In this document: positions 35,091 through 43,261 of the stretch, one piece after another
Layout: the number at the start of each line of letters is the position of its first letter
How positions within the stretch are numbered: the stretch's first letter is position 1
From: Streptomyces aidingensis
GTDB lineage: Bacteria; Actinomycetota; Actinomycetes; Streptomycetales; Streptomycetaceae
DNA: 64,000 bases
Assembly (NCBI RefSeq): GCF_900112355.1
Contig: NZ_FOLM01000011.1
Coordinates: forward strand, 166,787 to 230,786
Reading direction: 5' to 3'
Notes under the pieces: model-generated
Databases searched by the model: none
What the model was told of the DNA's origin: nothing
What the model saw: the letters and a program-made list of their open reading frames with translations, nothing else
Program-made: the position numbers and the translations under genes

Positions 35091-36164
35091 CCGGTCCACC
35101 CGGGGGCCGCGCGGGGGCTGGGCCGACGGGGACGGCGGTGCCGGGGGCCGGGCCGGCGAGACGAGCCGGCGGAACACCTCGGCGGATTCCGGATTCCCGC
35201 CGCACCACCACACGCCGTGCGGGCAGTAGTCGCTGATGGTGTGGTACAGCGGCTCGTGTACGGCGATCCACTCCAGCATGCGGCTGATGTATTCCGGATT
35301 GTCGCCCCGGTGGAAGAGTCCCCATTCGGGAAAGGACATCGGTTTTCCGTGCCGCCGGGCAAAATTCGCATGGTCCTGGAGCCCGTACGGCTGGCTGACA
35401 TGGTCGTCGAAGGTGTCGCCGGGCGGCTGGTCGTACGAATCCATGCCGATGATGTCCACCACGTCGTCGCCCGGATAGCACCTGGTCCACGGGATGGCGT
35501 CCCGGCCGCGGCTCGGGGTGAAATCGAAGCGGAACCGCTGGCCCGGCACCGCGCGCATCACGGCCACGATCCGCCGCCAGTACGCCCGCCACGCCGCGGG
35601 ATCGGGGGCGCAGCGGTGGGTGTAGGTGGTGCCGTTCATCTCCCAGCCCAGCACGATGACCGTGTCCGGCAGCCCGAGGGCCACCAGCCGTTCCGCCAGC
35701 ACCCGGAAGTGCCGGTCGAAGCGCCCGGCGGCGCCCTGCCGCAGCAGGCGCCGCACCTGGCCGTCGGGCAGTCCCGCCTCGCTGCGCTCCAGCATCGGCA
35801 CATTGAGCACGAACAGCCGCTCCGGCCGGGCCCGGCGCCACTCGGCCCACGGGGCGAGGAACTCCGGACGCCCCTGGATGTTGATCCACAGATCGCCGGG
35901 GAGATAGGTGTGGCCGACGTTCAGCTCCATGCCGTCCAGCCAGCGGGAGAAGGCGGCCATGCGCCGGATGCCCTCCGGCCCGGAACCGAGGAACGCGCCG
36001 AAGGCCTCCGGGGCGAGCGCGAGGGGGGCGGCCGGGGACGCGGTTTCCTGGCCGGTGGAGGGCTGCGGCACGGGCGGGGCGGACGGTTGCGGAGCCGGGG
36101 ACCCGGCGGCCAGAACGAGCCCGGCTGATGCCGCGGCGAGTGCGGCACCGACTCCGAGCGGCAT
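35088..36164 (-). CDS. Secreted GH26-like glycoside hydrolase
   Basis: A 358-residue exported enzyme. The signal sequence GVGAALAAASAGLVLAAGS is followed by a Pro/Ser linker. The TIM-barrel part has the acid/base candidate Glu in VIVLGWEMNGTTY and the nucleophile candidate Glu in MSFPEWGLFHRGD; both fit the GH26 pattern (beta-mannanase and relatives). Catalytic identity is inferred from these motifs. The start at 36164 has AAAGGGGA upstream; a start 55 codons earlier is open but has no signal. It is convergent with the Wzz-like gene, so it may trim or release the polysaccharide. Confidence 0.82.
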   Translation of the reverse strand: MPLGVGAALAAASAGLVLAAGSPAPQPSAPPVPQPSTGQETASPAAPLALAPEAFGAFLGSGPEGIRRMAAFSRWLDGMELNVGHTYLPGDLWINIQGRPEFLAPWAEWRRARPERLFVLNVPMLERSEAGLPDGQVRRLLRQGAAGRFDRHFRVLAERLVALGLPDTVIVLGWEMNGTTYTHRCAPDPAAWRAYWRRIVAVMRAVPGQRFRFDFTPSRGRDAIPWTRCYPGDDVVDIIGMDSYDQPPGDTFDDHVSQPYGLQDHANFARRHGKPMSFPEWGLFHRGDNPEYISRMLEWIAVHEPLYHTISDYCPHGVWWCGGNPESAEVFRRLVSPARPPAPPSPSAQPPRGPRVDR

Positions 36165-36310
36165 GGCAATCCCCTTTCGGCGGTTTCGGAAACCGCCTCG
36201 GTAACCATTAAGCAGCAGATCCGACGACTGGTCTTTCCGAAGGGCTTTCCGGTAGCCCGATCGAGGAGTCCATTGCCGCTGCCGCACGGAAGTGTGAAGG
36301 ATTCCGGAAT

Positions 36311-37603
36311 ATGCCGCCGATTGACGCACCCGCCGTATCCGGTCCGGCCCGTCCCTCCGTGCGGCCGGCCGCCGGGCAGTTCGACACCGATGTGCCCGCG
36401 CTGCTGCTGCGCCTGGACCGCAACCCCTTCCACCACGGTTCGCTCGGTGCCGTCCGCTCCCTGGGCCGGGCGGGAATCGAGGTGCACGCCTTCACCGAGG
36501 GACCGCGCACCCCGCTGGCCCGCTCCCGCCATCTGCACCGGGCGCACCCCATGCCGCCCGCCGCCACCGAGGCGGCGGCCGGGGACGGTGCGGTGGCGGC
36601 GGTGGTGGCCCGGGCACTGGAACGGGCCGCGCGGCGGATCGGCCGCCCACCGGTCCTGATCGCCATGGACGACCGGGCGGCGCTCACCGCCGCCCGGCTG
36701 GCCGGAGAGCTGCGGGCGCGCTTTCTGCTGCCCGGGCCCGCGCCGGAGACCGTGGCGGCGCTGGCGGACAAGGCGGCGCTCGCCCGGCTGTGCCGGGACG
36801 CCGGCATCCCGCATCCGCGCACGGTGGCGCCGGACAGCGTGGCCGGGGCGGTGGCCGCCGTCCGCGACCTGGGCCTGCCGCTGGTCGCCAAGTGGGACCG
36901 GCCCTGGCTGCTGCCGCCGGGTGGTGCCCTGCGCAGCACCACGCTCGTCCGTGACATGGCACAGCTCCGCCGCCTGTACGCCGCCACGCCGCGGGCCGGG
37001 GGCGCCACGCTGCTGCTCCAGCGGTATCTGCCCGGGCCCGGCGAGGACTGGTTCTTCCACGGCTGCTTCGCGGCGGACGGGCGGCTGCTGCTGGGCGGCA
37101 CCGGACGCAAGGAACTCTCCTGGCCGCCGTCGGCCGGGCTCACCGCCGTGGGGCGCTGGCACGCCGAGCCGGAGGTGGCCCGGGCGGCGGCCCGGCTCGC
37201 CCGCGGGCTGCGCTACCACGGCGTTCTGGACCTGGATTTCCGGCGTGACGCCCGCACCGGCGCGTTCCACCTGCTGGACGCCAATCCGCGTCCGGGCGCG
37301 CAGTTCCGGCTGTTCACCGACCGGCAGGGGACCGATGTGGTGCGGGCCCTGCATCTGGATCTCACCGGCCGCGCCGTGCCGGAGCCGCGCCCGGCGCCGG
37401 GCCGGGTGTTCGTGGCGGAGAACTACGGGCTGCTCTCCGCCCTGCGCGTGCTGCCCGCCCTGCCCGCCCTGCCCGCCCTGCGCGGCGGCGCGGAACTGGA
37501 GACGGCGTGGTTCGCGGCCGACGATCCCCGGCCGCTGCTGGCCATGGCGGGCGGCTGGCTGCGGCGGGCGGCCGGCAAGGCCCTGGACCGGGCCCGCGGC
37601 TGA
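36311..37603 (+). CDS. ATP-grasp carboxylate-amine ligase-like protein
   Basis: A 430-residue protein of ATP-grasp fold. The N-terminal Rossmann part (LLLRLDRNPFHHGSLGAVRS) resembles D-aspartate-ligase-like enzymes. The ATP-binding region has DKAALARLCRDAGIPHPRTV and LPLVAKWDRPW, and the metal-binding end has GVLDLDFRRD and LLDANPRPGAQF. It should join a carboxylate to an amine via an acyl phosphate. The substrate is unknown. The gene is divergent from the GH26-like gene and 134 bases upstream of the FAD oxidoreductase gene; a short Leu-Pro-Ala repeat sits near the end. A role in adding an amino acid to polysaccharide is my inference. Confidence 0.85.
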   Translation: MPPIDAPAVSGPARPSVRPAAGQFDTDVPALLLRLDRNPFHHGSLGAVRSLGRAGIEVHAFTEGPRTPLARSRHLHRAHPMPPAATEAAAGDGAVAAVVARALERAARRIGRPPVLIAMDDRAALTAARLAGELRARFLLPGPAPETVAALADKAALARLCRDAGIPHPRTVAPDSVAGAVAAVRDLGLPLVAKWDRPWLLPPGGALRSTTLVRDMAQLRRLYAATPRAGGATLLLQRYLPGPGEDWFFHGCFAADGRLLLGGTGRKELSWPPSAGLTAVGRWHAEPEVARAAARLARGLRYHGVLDLDFRRDARTGAFHLLDANPRPGAQFRLFTDRQGTDVVRALHLDLTGRAVPEPRPAPGRVFVAENYGLLSALRVLPALPALPALRGGAELETAWFAADDPRPLLAMAGGWLRRAAGKALDRARG

Positions 37604-37737
37604 GCCCGGGGCCGTCCCGTCCCTCCGATCCCTGATCCCTGACCCCTGAATCCTGATCCCTGAACCCCCCCCGGACCGTTCCGACTCCTTCCGACCCCTC
37701 GACCGACCTGACCGACGAAAGTGAGCGGCTGAACCCG
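37604..37737. repeat. Heptamer repeat between ATP-grasp and FAD genes
   Basis: Six tandem 7-bp units of consensus CCTGANC occupy 37624-37665, within a C-rich 134-bp gap. No gene is seen. The repeat lies between the two genes and may affect read-through. Confidence 0.75.
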
Positions 37738-39075
37738 ATGCATGATCTTGTAGTGGTAGGCGCCGGCCCCTACGGGCTGTCCATCGCCGCGCACGCCGCG
37801 GCTGCCGGGCTGGACCTGCGGGTCTTCGGCAGGCCCATGGCATCCTGGCGGGACCACATGCCCGAGGGGATGTTCCTCAAGTCCGAGCCCTGGGCCTCGG
37901 ATCTCTCCGATCCCTCGGGCGGCCGTACCCTCTCCGACTTCTGCGCTCCCCGCGGGCTGCGCGCCGAGCACGGCCACCCGCTGCCCCTGGACACCTTCAC
38001 CGACTACGGCCTGTGGTTCGCCAAGGAGATCGGGCCGCGGGTGGAGGAGTGTTCCGTCTCGGCGGTCACCCCGCTGCCCGGCGGCGCCTTCCGCGTGACC
38101 ACCGGCACCGGCGAGGTGCTCTACACCCGCACGGTGGCCATGGCGGTCGGCGTGATGCCGTTCATCCGGATCCCGGAGCCGCTGCGCGACCTGCCCGAGG
38201 ATCTGGTCACCCACAGCAGCCGGCACCGCGATCTGAGCCGCTTCCGGGGGCGGGAGGTCACGGTCCTCGGGGCCGGCCAGGCGGCCCTGGAGACGGCCGT
38301 GCTGCTGGCCGAGAACGGCGCCCGGGCCCGGCTGGTGGCCCGCGCTCCGGCGCTGCGCTGGAACACACCGCCGCAGCCGCTGGTCCGCTCCCGCGCCGCC
38401 GCCCTGCGCGCGCCGCACAGCGGCCTGGGCACCGGCTGGAGCACCTGGCTGTATGCGGAGGCTCCCTGGGCGGTGCGCCGGCTCCCCGGCCGCCGCCGGG
38501 CCCGGATCTTCGAGTCGGCGCTCGGTCCGGCCGGCGCCTGGTGGCTGCGGGAGCGGTTCGAGGAGACCATCCCGGTCAGTCTGGACCGCCGGGTGGTCCG
38601 GGCGGTGCTGGAGGGCCGGCGGCTGCGTCTGGAGCTCACGGACGCCCGCGGGAAGGCCCGGCAGACCGTGCGCACCGGGCAGGTGATCGCCGCCACCGGC
38701 TTTCTGCCCGACCTGCGGCGCCTGGAGATTCTTGATCCGGCGGTGCGGGACCGGCTGCGCACCGTGCCGGGCACCCGGGCGCCGGAGCTGGACGGCGGGA
38801 TGGAGTCCTCACATCCCGGGCTGTTCTTCGCCGGTCTGCTGGCCGCCCCGGCGTACGGGCCGGCCATGCGGTTCGTCCACGGGGCCGGTTTCAGCGCCGG
38901 GAGGCTGGTCCGGGGGGTCCGGCGGCGGCTCACCGCGGTGGGCCGCCGCGCCGTGCCGGTGCCGGGCCAGGCCGCGGCCGTCGGCGGGACGGCGGGCGGC
39001 GCCGCCGGGCCGGCGCTGCCCGCGCCGCACGAGGAGCCGGACCGCGGCAGCCGGGTGGCCGGACCCACCGAGTGA
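37738..39075 (+). CDS. FAD/NAD(P)-dependent oxidoreductase
   Basis: A 445-residue flavoprotein. The FAD-binding GxGxxG is at the N-terminus (LVVVGAGPYGLSIAAHA), a second dinucleotide site follows (VTVLGAGQAALETAVLL), and the ATG-like motif VIAATGFLPDL is present. The pattern matches FAD/NAD(P) monooxygenase-like enzymes of the lysine/ornithine N-hydroxylase type and related reductases. The substrate is unknown. It lies after the ATP-grasp gene on the same strand and ends at a strong bidirectional terminator. The start ATG 37738 gives the canonical FAD motif at residue 6. Confidence 0.85.
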   Translation: MHDLVVVGAGPYGLSIAAHAAAAGLDLRVFGRPMASWRDHMPEGMFLKSEPWASDLSDPSGGRTLSDFCAPRGLRAEHGHPLPLDTFTDYGLWFAKEIGPRVEECSVSAVTPLPGGAFRVTTGTGEVLYTRTVAMAVGVMPFIRIPEPLRDLPEDLVTHSSRHRDLSRFRGREVTVLGAGQAALETAVLLAENGARARLVARAPALRWNTPPQPLVRSRAAALRAPHSGLGTGWSTWLYAEAPWAVRRLPGRRRARIFESALGPAGAWWLRERFEETIPVSLDRRVVRAVLEGRRLRLELTDARGKARQTVRTGQVIAATGFLPDLRRLEILDPAVRDRLRTVPGTRAPELDGGMESSHPGLFFAGLLAAPAYGPAMRFVHGAGFSAGRLVRGVRRRLTAVGRRAVPVPGQAAAVGGTAGGAAGPALPAPHEEPDRGSRVAGPTE

Positions 39076-39094
39076 CCGGCCGCACGCACCAGCG

Positions 39095-39133
39095 GGCGGG
39101 GTGCCGTACCGGGCCGCGGTACGGCACCCCGCC
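39095..39133. terminator. Bidirectional terminator
   Basis: A perfect 16-bp stem (GGCGGGGTGCCGTACC with its complement) with a 7-base loop. It lies between the convergent FAD oxidoreductase and azoreductase genes. Confidence 0.9.
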
Positions 39134-39157
39134 TTCTCCTCCGCCCCCGGGTACCGG

Positions 39158-39814
39158 TCAGGCCACGGATGTCAGCAGACCGGCCAGGTCCTTGGCGCGC
39201 GCCTCGGCCCGCCGGTGCGCTTCCGCCCGGGAGGTCTCGGCCTTGTCGATCAGTCCGGCCATGGCCGGCACGCTGTGCGCCAGGGTCAGCTCCGGGACGA
39301 TGAACTCCGGCCGCATGCCCATCGCGGTGCCGAGCACCATCGTCAGATAGGGCACGGCGAAGTCCTTGCCCTCCTGCGGGGTGCCGGGCCCGTAGGCCCC
39401 GCCCCGGCTGGTGACCACGGTCACCGGCTTGCCCGCGACGGTGGTGGGCTCGGCGCTGGCCGTGCGGCCCATCACGATCACATGGTCCAGCCATGCCTTG
39501 AGGGCCGAGGGCAGTGAGTAGTTGTACAGCGGGGCACCGACCAGCACGGCGTCGGCCGATTCCAGCTCGCTGATCAGCTTCTCGCGCAGGGCCAGGATCC
39601 GGCGCTGCTCCTCGTCGCGCTCCTCGGGCGGGGTGAACGCCGTGTAGTAGGCGGCGCCGTCCAGGTGGGGGATGGGCTCGGCGGAGAGATCGCGGTAGAT
39701 CACCGAGCCCTCCGGGTGCTGCTCCTCCCAGGCGCGGCGGAAGCTGGCGGCGACCTCGCGGGAGACGGAGTTGTCGCCGTTCAGGGAGGTGTCCAGATGC
39801 AGCAGGGTGGCCAT
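39158..39814 (-). CDS. azoR: FMN-dependent NADH-azoreductase
   Basis: A 218-residue flavodoxin-fold quinone/azo reductase. The start of the fold (LLHLDTSLNGDNSVSREVA), the FMN loop APLYNYSLPSALKAWLDHV and the later VVTSRGGAYGPGTP match AzoR/AcpD. It reduces quinones and azo dyes with NADH, protecting against electrophiles. A GGAGGAG site lies about 7 bases upstream of ATG 39814. It is divergent from an HxlR-type regulator, the usual pair, and a candidate operator lies between them. Confidence 0.93.
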   Translation of the reverse strand: MATLLHLDTSLNGDNSVSREVAASFRRAWEEQHPEGSVIYRDLSAEPIPHLDGAAYYTAFTPPEERDEEQRRILALREKLISELESADAVLVGAPLYNYSLPSALKAWLDHVIVMGRTASAEPTTVAGKPVTVVTSRGGAYGPGTPQEGKDFAVPYLTMVLGTAMGMRPEFIVPELTLAHSVPAMAGLIDKAETSRAEAHRRAEARAKDLAGLLTSVA

Positions 39815-39862
39815 GGGGATACTCCTCCAGGAAAGGTTAGTCCCTGATGGGACGTACGTAGC

Positions 39863-39882
39863 TAGTAATACCACAGCTACTA
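39863..39882. promoter_or_regulatory. Candidate HxlR operator
   Basis: TAGTA-N10-TACTA sits in the 111-bp divergent gap of azoR and the HxlR gene, in an AT-richer patch. It fits the symmetric sites used by HxlR/YodB-type regulators. It is inferred by symmetry and position only. Confidence 0.5.
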
Positions 39883-39925
39883 ACTTTTCTATAGCTCCAT
39901 CTCTTCCGGGGGGTACCCTTGAGTC

Positions 39926-40408
39926 ATGGGCGAGGCAGCGGCGACAAGGACGGCGACGGGAGCGCGGGCACCGGCACCGCCCCCCCAAGAGGCCGGGAAC
40001 GAGACCGGGAACCGGACCGGACATCACGCCGGGAAGCGACCCGGTGAGGACCGGGTGTGCTCGGAACCCGAGGGCGGGCTCAGGCAGGTGTTCGGCCTGC
40101 TCGGCAAGCGTTGGAACGGCCTGGTCATCGCCGCGCTGATGGGCGGCCCCGGCGGCTTCGCCGAGCTGAAGCGGGCGGTGCCCGGAATCAGCGAGCGCAT
40201 GCTGTCCGAGCGGCTGACGGAGCTCGCCGAGCTGCATCTGGTGGCGCGCGAGGTGGAGCCCGGACCGCCGCTGCGGGTGACCTACCGGCTGACCGAGTCC
40301 GGGCATGGCCTGCGGCCGGCCATGGTGGAGCTGACCCGGTGGGCCGACCGCTTTCTGGCCGGTGGATCCGCCGGCTGCCCGGAGGCGTTCCGCGAGCCGT
40401 CGTCCTGA
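39926..40408 (+). CDS. HxlR-family winged-helix regulator
   Basis: A 160-residue protein. A disordered N-terminus of about 45 residues precedes the HxlR domain (GLLGKRWNGLVIAALMGGPG, then AVPGISERMLSERLTELAE and the wing VTYRLTESGHGL). A single Cys at about residue 45 (DRVCSE) could be a redox sensor, as in YodB. It probably represses the divergent azoR. ATG 39926 is used; shorter starts would leave the same domain. Confidence 0.9.
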   Translation: MGEAAATRTATGARAPAPPPQEAGNETGNRTGHHAGKRPGEDRVCSEPEGGLRQVFGLLGKRWNGLVIAALMGGPGGFAELKRAVPGISERMLSERLTELAELHLVAREVEPGPPLRVTYRLTESGHGLRPAMVELTRWADRFLAGGSAGCPEAFREPSS

Positions 40409-40424
40409 CCCTTACGCTGGCCGG

Positions 40425-41324
40425 GTGACCACCCCGGAGGACCAGAACAGCCCGCGCCCCGCCGACCCCCCGGCCGACGCCGCCGACAGCACCGCAGGCA
40501 GCACTGCCGACAGCACCGGTGACGGTGCCGGCGACGCTGCGCACGAGCGGCTGGAGCAGGCCGTGCGCGCCGCCGAGGGCGCCCTGATCGAGTTCGAGAT
40601 CGCGGTCGAGAGCTTCCGCATCGAGGTGGAGAACTTCGCCCGGCTGCACGAGGAGCGCCTCGGCCCGCTGCATTCCCGGCTGGAGGAACTGGACGCCCGG
40701 ATCGCCGAGGCGGTCGCCGCCCGCACCGGTGACCCCGAGGACCGGCGCCGGGCCGCCGACGCCCGCGCGCTGCTCGCCCCCATGCCCGGCGTCTCCGCCC
40801 TGTTCGGCGACTGGATGGATGGCGACGGCATGCGCCCGGACGCCGTCGACATGCTCACCGAACGGCCGGTGCGCACCCCGCCCCGGGTCCGTCCGGGGGA
40901 GGAGGCGCGCAAGCTGTTCCGCGAGCTGATCCGGCGCTGCCACCCGGATCTGGTCACCGACGAGCGGGAACAGCAGCGGCGCGCCGCGTTCGTCACCCGG
41001 GTCAATCAGGCCTATGCCCGGGGCGACGCCGAAGAACTGCGCGCACTGACCGAGGAGTGGGCGGCCGGACCGCCGCCGCCGGCCACCCCGCTGGCCCGCG
41101 CCGAGGAGCTGCTGGCCCGGCTGGAGTGGCTGGCCGGCCGCAAGGAGATGCTGGCCGGTTTTGTGCGGGAGCTGGAGGCCGGGGCCATCGGCTCGATGCT
41201 CCGGCTGGCCCAGGACGATCCGGACGGGCTGCTTGACGAGATCGCCGCCGATCTGCGGCGGAAGATCGCCGAGCGGGAGGAGACGCTGGCCCGCGAGCGC
41301 GCCGGCTCCGGCGGCGGCGGATAG
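40425..41324 (+). CDS. J-domain-like helical protein
   Basis: A 299-residue soluble protein, GTG start. An acidic disordered leader is followed by a coiled coil (residues about 55-115), then a helix pair with RRCHPDLVTDEREQQRR that matches the His-Pro-Asp (HPD) signature of J-domains, then another coiled coil. The HPD loop suggests interaction with DnaK-type chaperones. No zinc or client domain follows. It is followed 52 bases later by a rhodanese gene on the same strand; whether they act together is unknown. Confidence 0.75.
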   Translation: MTTPEDQNSPRPADPPADAADSTAGSTADSTGDGAGDAAHERLEQAVRAAEGALIEFEIAVESFRIEVENFARLHEERLGPLHSRLEELDARIAEAVAARTGDPEDRRRAADARALLAPMPGVSALFGDWMDGDGMRPDAVDMLTERPVRTPPRVRPGEEARKLFRELIRRCHPDLVTDEREQQRRAAFVTRVNQAYARGDAEELRALTEEWAAGPPPPATPLARAEELLARLEWLAGRKEMLAGFVRELEAGAIGSMLRLAQDDPDGLLDEIAADLRRKIAEREETLARERAGSGGGG

Positions 41325-41376
41325 CCGCACAGCCGCTCCCGCCGGGTGCCGGCGGCCGGCCGGTAGGGTCGGGAGC

Positions 41377-41718
41377 ATGTTTTTCGCACAACTGCCCACG
41401 GTGACCGTGGACGAGATCGCGGACGGCGCCCTGCTGCTGGACGTCCGGGAGGCGGACGAATGGGCCGCCGGGCACGCCCCGGCCGCGGTGCACATCCCGA
41501 TGAGCGAGCTTCTCGCCCGCATCGAGGAGCTGACCGGGCTGGCGCAGGGCCGCACCGTCCATGTGATCTGCAAGGTGGGCGGACGTTCCGCGCAGGTCAC
41601 CGGCGCTCTGCTGCAGCGCGGGCTGGACGCGGTCAATGTGGACGGCGGGATGGTGGCCTGGCAGGCCCGCGGGCTGCCGATGACCGCCGAGAGCGCCGAT
41701 CCGGCGGTGGTGCTCTGA
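41377..41718 (+). CDS. Rhodanese-like sulfurtransferase
   Basis: A 113-residue single-domain rhodanese. The CH2A-type start is LLLDVREADEWAAGHAPAA, and the active-site loop is CKVGGRS with Cys at about residue 66, followed by VDGGMVAWQ. It should transfer sulfane sulfur to cyanide or thiols. GGGAG lies just before the ATG. Its partner is not known. Confidence 0.92.
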   Translation: MFFAQLPTVTVDEIADGALLLDVREADEWAAGHAPAAVHIPMSELLARIEELTGLAQGRTVHVICKVGGRSAQVTGALLQRGLDAVNVDGGMVAWQARGLPMTAESADPAVVL

Positions 41719-41923
41719 GCCGGTCCGGCCCACTCACGCTGTGCATTTGCTTTCGGGAAGGCTTCTGCGCATCGTGACCTCGCCCTGAGTTGAGGTATTG
41801 GCCGCAGGTAAGCCCTGTGTAAAGAAGAATCGTCACTGCTTTGCTCGAAAGGATTAATTCGCATCCGCGCAGACATGTCCGGGTTCCCCGCTGGGGAGTA
41901 ACGCACCGTCCTATCACCTGACG
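41719..41923 (+). promoter_or_regulatory. Leader and promoter region of the P450-rppA unit
   Basis: About 205 bases of lower GC content, including CTTTCGGGAAGGCTTC and a GGATTAATTCG stretch. They presumably carry the promoter for the cytochrome P450 and type III PKS genes. No clear -35/-10 pair is assigned. GGGGAG at 41893-41898 is a possible ribosome site but is not well placed for any start. Confidence 0.4.
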
Positions 41924-43219
41924 GTGGTATCGCCCTTCGCGATGCCTCCGACGCCCGGAGGTGCTCCCTTGGAGACATCGGAAACCGTCCCGGATACCGC
42001 TGCCGGACGCCCGTCCGGTACCGACACGGAACCCAGGACCTGTTCCTTCGCCCACGTCACCGCCCTGGAATTCGACCCGTCGCTGCGCGAGCTGATGGCC
42101 GAGGCGCCGCTTACCCGGATCCGCATGCCGTACGGCACCGGCGAGGCATGGCTGGCCACCCGCTACGAGGACATCAAGGTCATCACCACCGACCGCCGGT
42201 TCAGCCGCAAGGCCGTCATCGGCCGCGACTTCCCCCGGATGACCCCGGAGCCGATCGTGCAGGACGAGGCCATCAACCTGATGGACCCGCCCGAGTACAA
42301 CCGGCTCCGCCGGCTGGTCGCCCAGGGGTTCACCAACCGTCTGGTGGACACCCTGCGCCCGGCCACCCAGCGCACCGTCGACCGCCTGCTGGACGCCATG
42401 GAGGAACGCGGCCGGCCCGGCGACCTGGCCGCCGATCTCGGCGCCCATCTGCCCATGACCACCATCTGCGAGCTGCTGGACATCCCGGAGGAGGACCGTC
42501 CGGAGCTGCGCGCCAACGCCGTCGCCCTGATGACCCTGGGGCGCGGCGACCGGGACTCCGCGGTCCGCGCCAAGGCCGATCTGCGCGCCTACTTCGCCGA
42601 TCTCACCAAGAGCCGGCGCCGCGATCCCGGCGAGGATCTGATCAGCCGGCTCTGCGTGGCCCGCATCGGCGAGGAGATGCTGGCGGACGACGAGCTGGCC
42701 GTGCTGGCCATGATCCTGCTGATCACCGGCCACGACACGACCACCTACCAGATCAGCAACATGTCCTACACCCTGCTCACCCATCCGGAGCTGATGGCCC
42801 GGCTGCGGGCCGAGCCGGACCTCGTGCCCCAGGCCATCGAGGAGCTGCTGCGCTGGATCCCGTTCCGCAAGGGCGTCGGCATTCCGCGCATCGCCACCGA
42901 GGACGTGGAACTCGCCGGGGTGACCATCCGCAGCGGTGACACCGTGCACATCTCCTATCTCGCCGCCAACCGCGACGAGCAGGTCTACGAGCGTCCCGAC
43001 GAACTCGACGTGGACCGCGAGGGCCCCCTGCACATGACCTTCGGCTGGGGCACCCACCACTGCATCGGGTCCCATCTGGCCCTGATGGAGCTCCAGACCG
43101 TGGTCTCCACACTGGTCCGGCGCTATCCGGGGCTGACGCTGGCCGTGCCGCCCGGGGAGATCGAGTGGAACACCAGCTCCATCTGGCGTTTCCCGCTGAC
43201 CCTCCCCGTCACGTGGTAA
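41924..43219 (+). CDS. Cytochrome P450, CYP158-like
   Basis: A 431-residue heme monooxygenase. The oxygen-binding I-helix reads GHDTTTY (residues 269-275), the K-helix ExxR is in EELLR (306-310), and the heme loop is FGWGTHHCIG with proximal Cys380. The C-terminus RFPLTLPVTW and the WIPFRKGVGIPRI segment resemble CYP158 enzymes that couple flaviolin. Next to RppA it probably oxidises or couples the tetrahydroxynaphthalene product. The start at GTG 41924 is uncertain; ATG 41942 is the other choice. A 42-bp gap leads to rppA. Confidence 0.9.
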   Translation: MVSPFAMPPTPGGAPLETSETVPDTAAGRPSGTDTEPRTCSFAHVTALEFDPSLRELMAEAPLTRIRMPYGTGEAWLATRYEDIKVITTDRRFSRKAVIGRDFPRMTPEPIVQDEAINLMDPPEYNRLRRLVAQGFTNRLVDTLRPATQRTVDRLLDAMEERGRPGDLAADLGAHLPMTTICELLDIPEEDRPELRANAVALMTLGRGDRDSAVRAKADLRAYFADLTKSRRRDPGEDLISRLCVARIGEEMLADDELAVLAMILLITGHDTTTYQISNMSYTLLTHPELMARLRAEPDLVPQAIEELLRWIPFRKGVGIPRIATEDVELAGVTIRSGDTVHISYLAANRDEQVYERPDELDVDREGPLHMTFGWGTHHCIGSHLALMELQTVVSTLVRRYPGLTLAVPPGEIEWNTSSIWRFPLTLPVTW

Positions 43220-43261
43220 TCGGCAGCCCGGCAATCGGAAGCGGAAGACACCGGAATTGAC

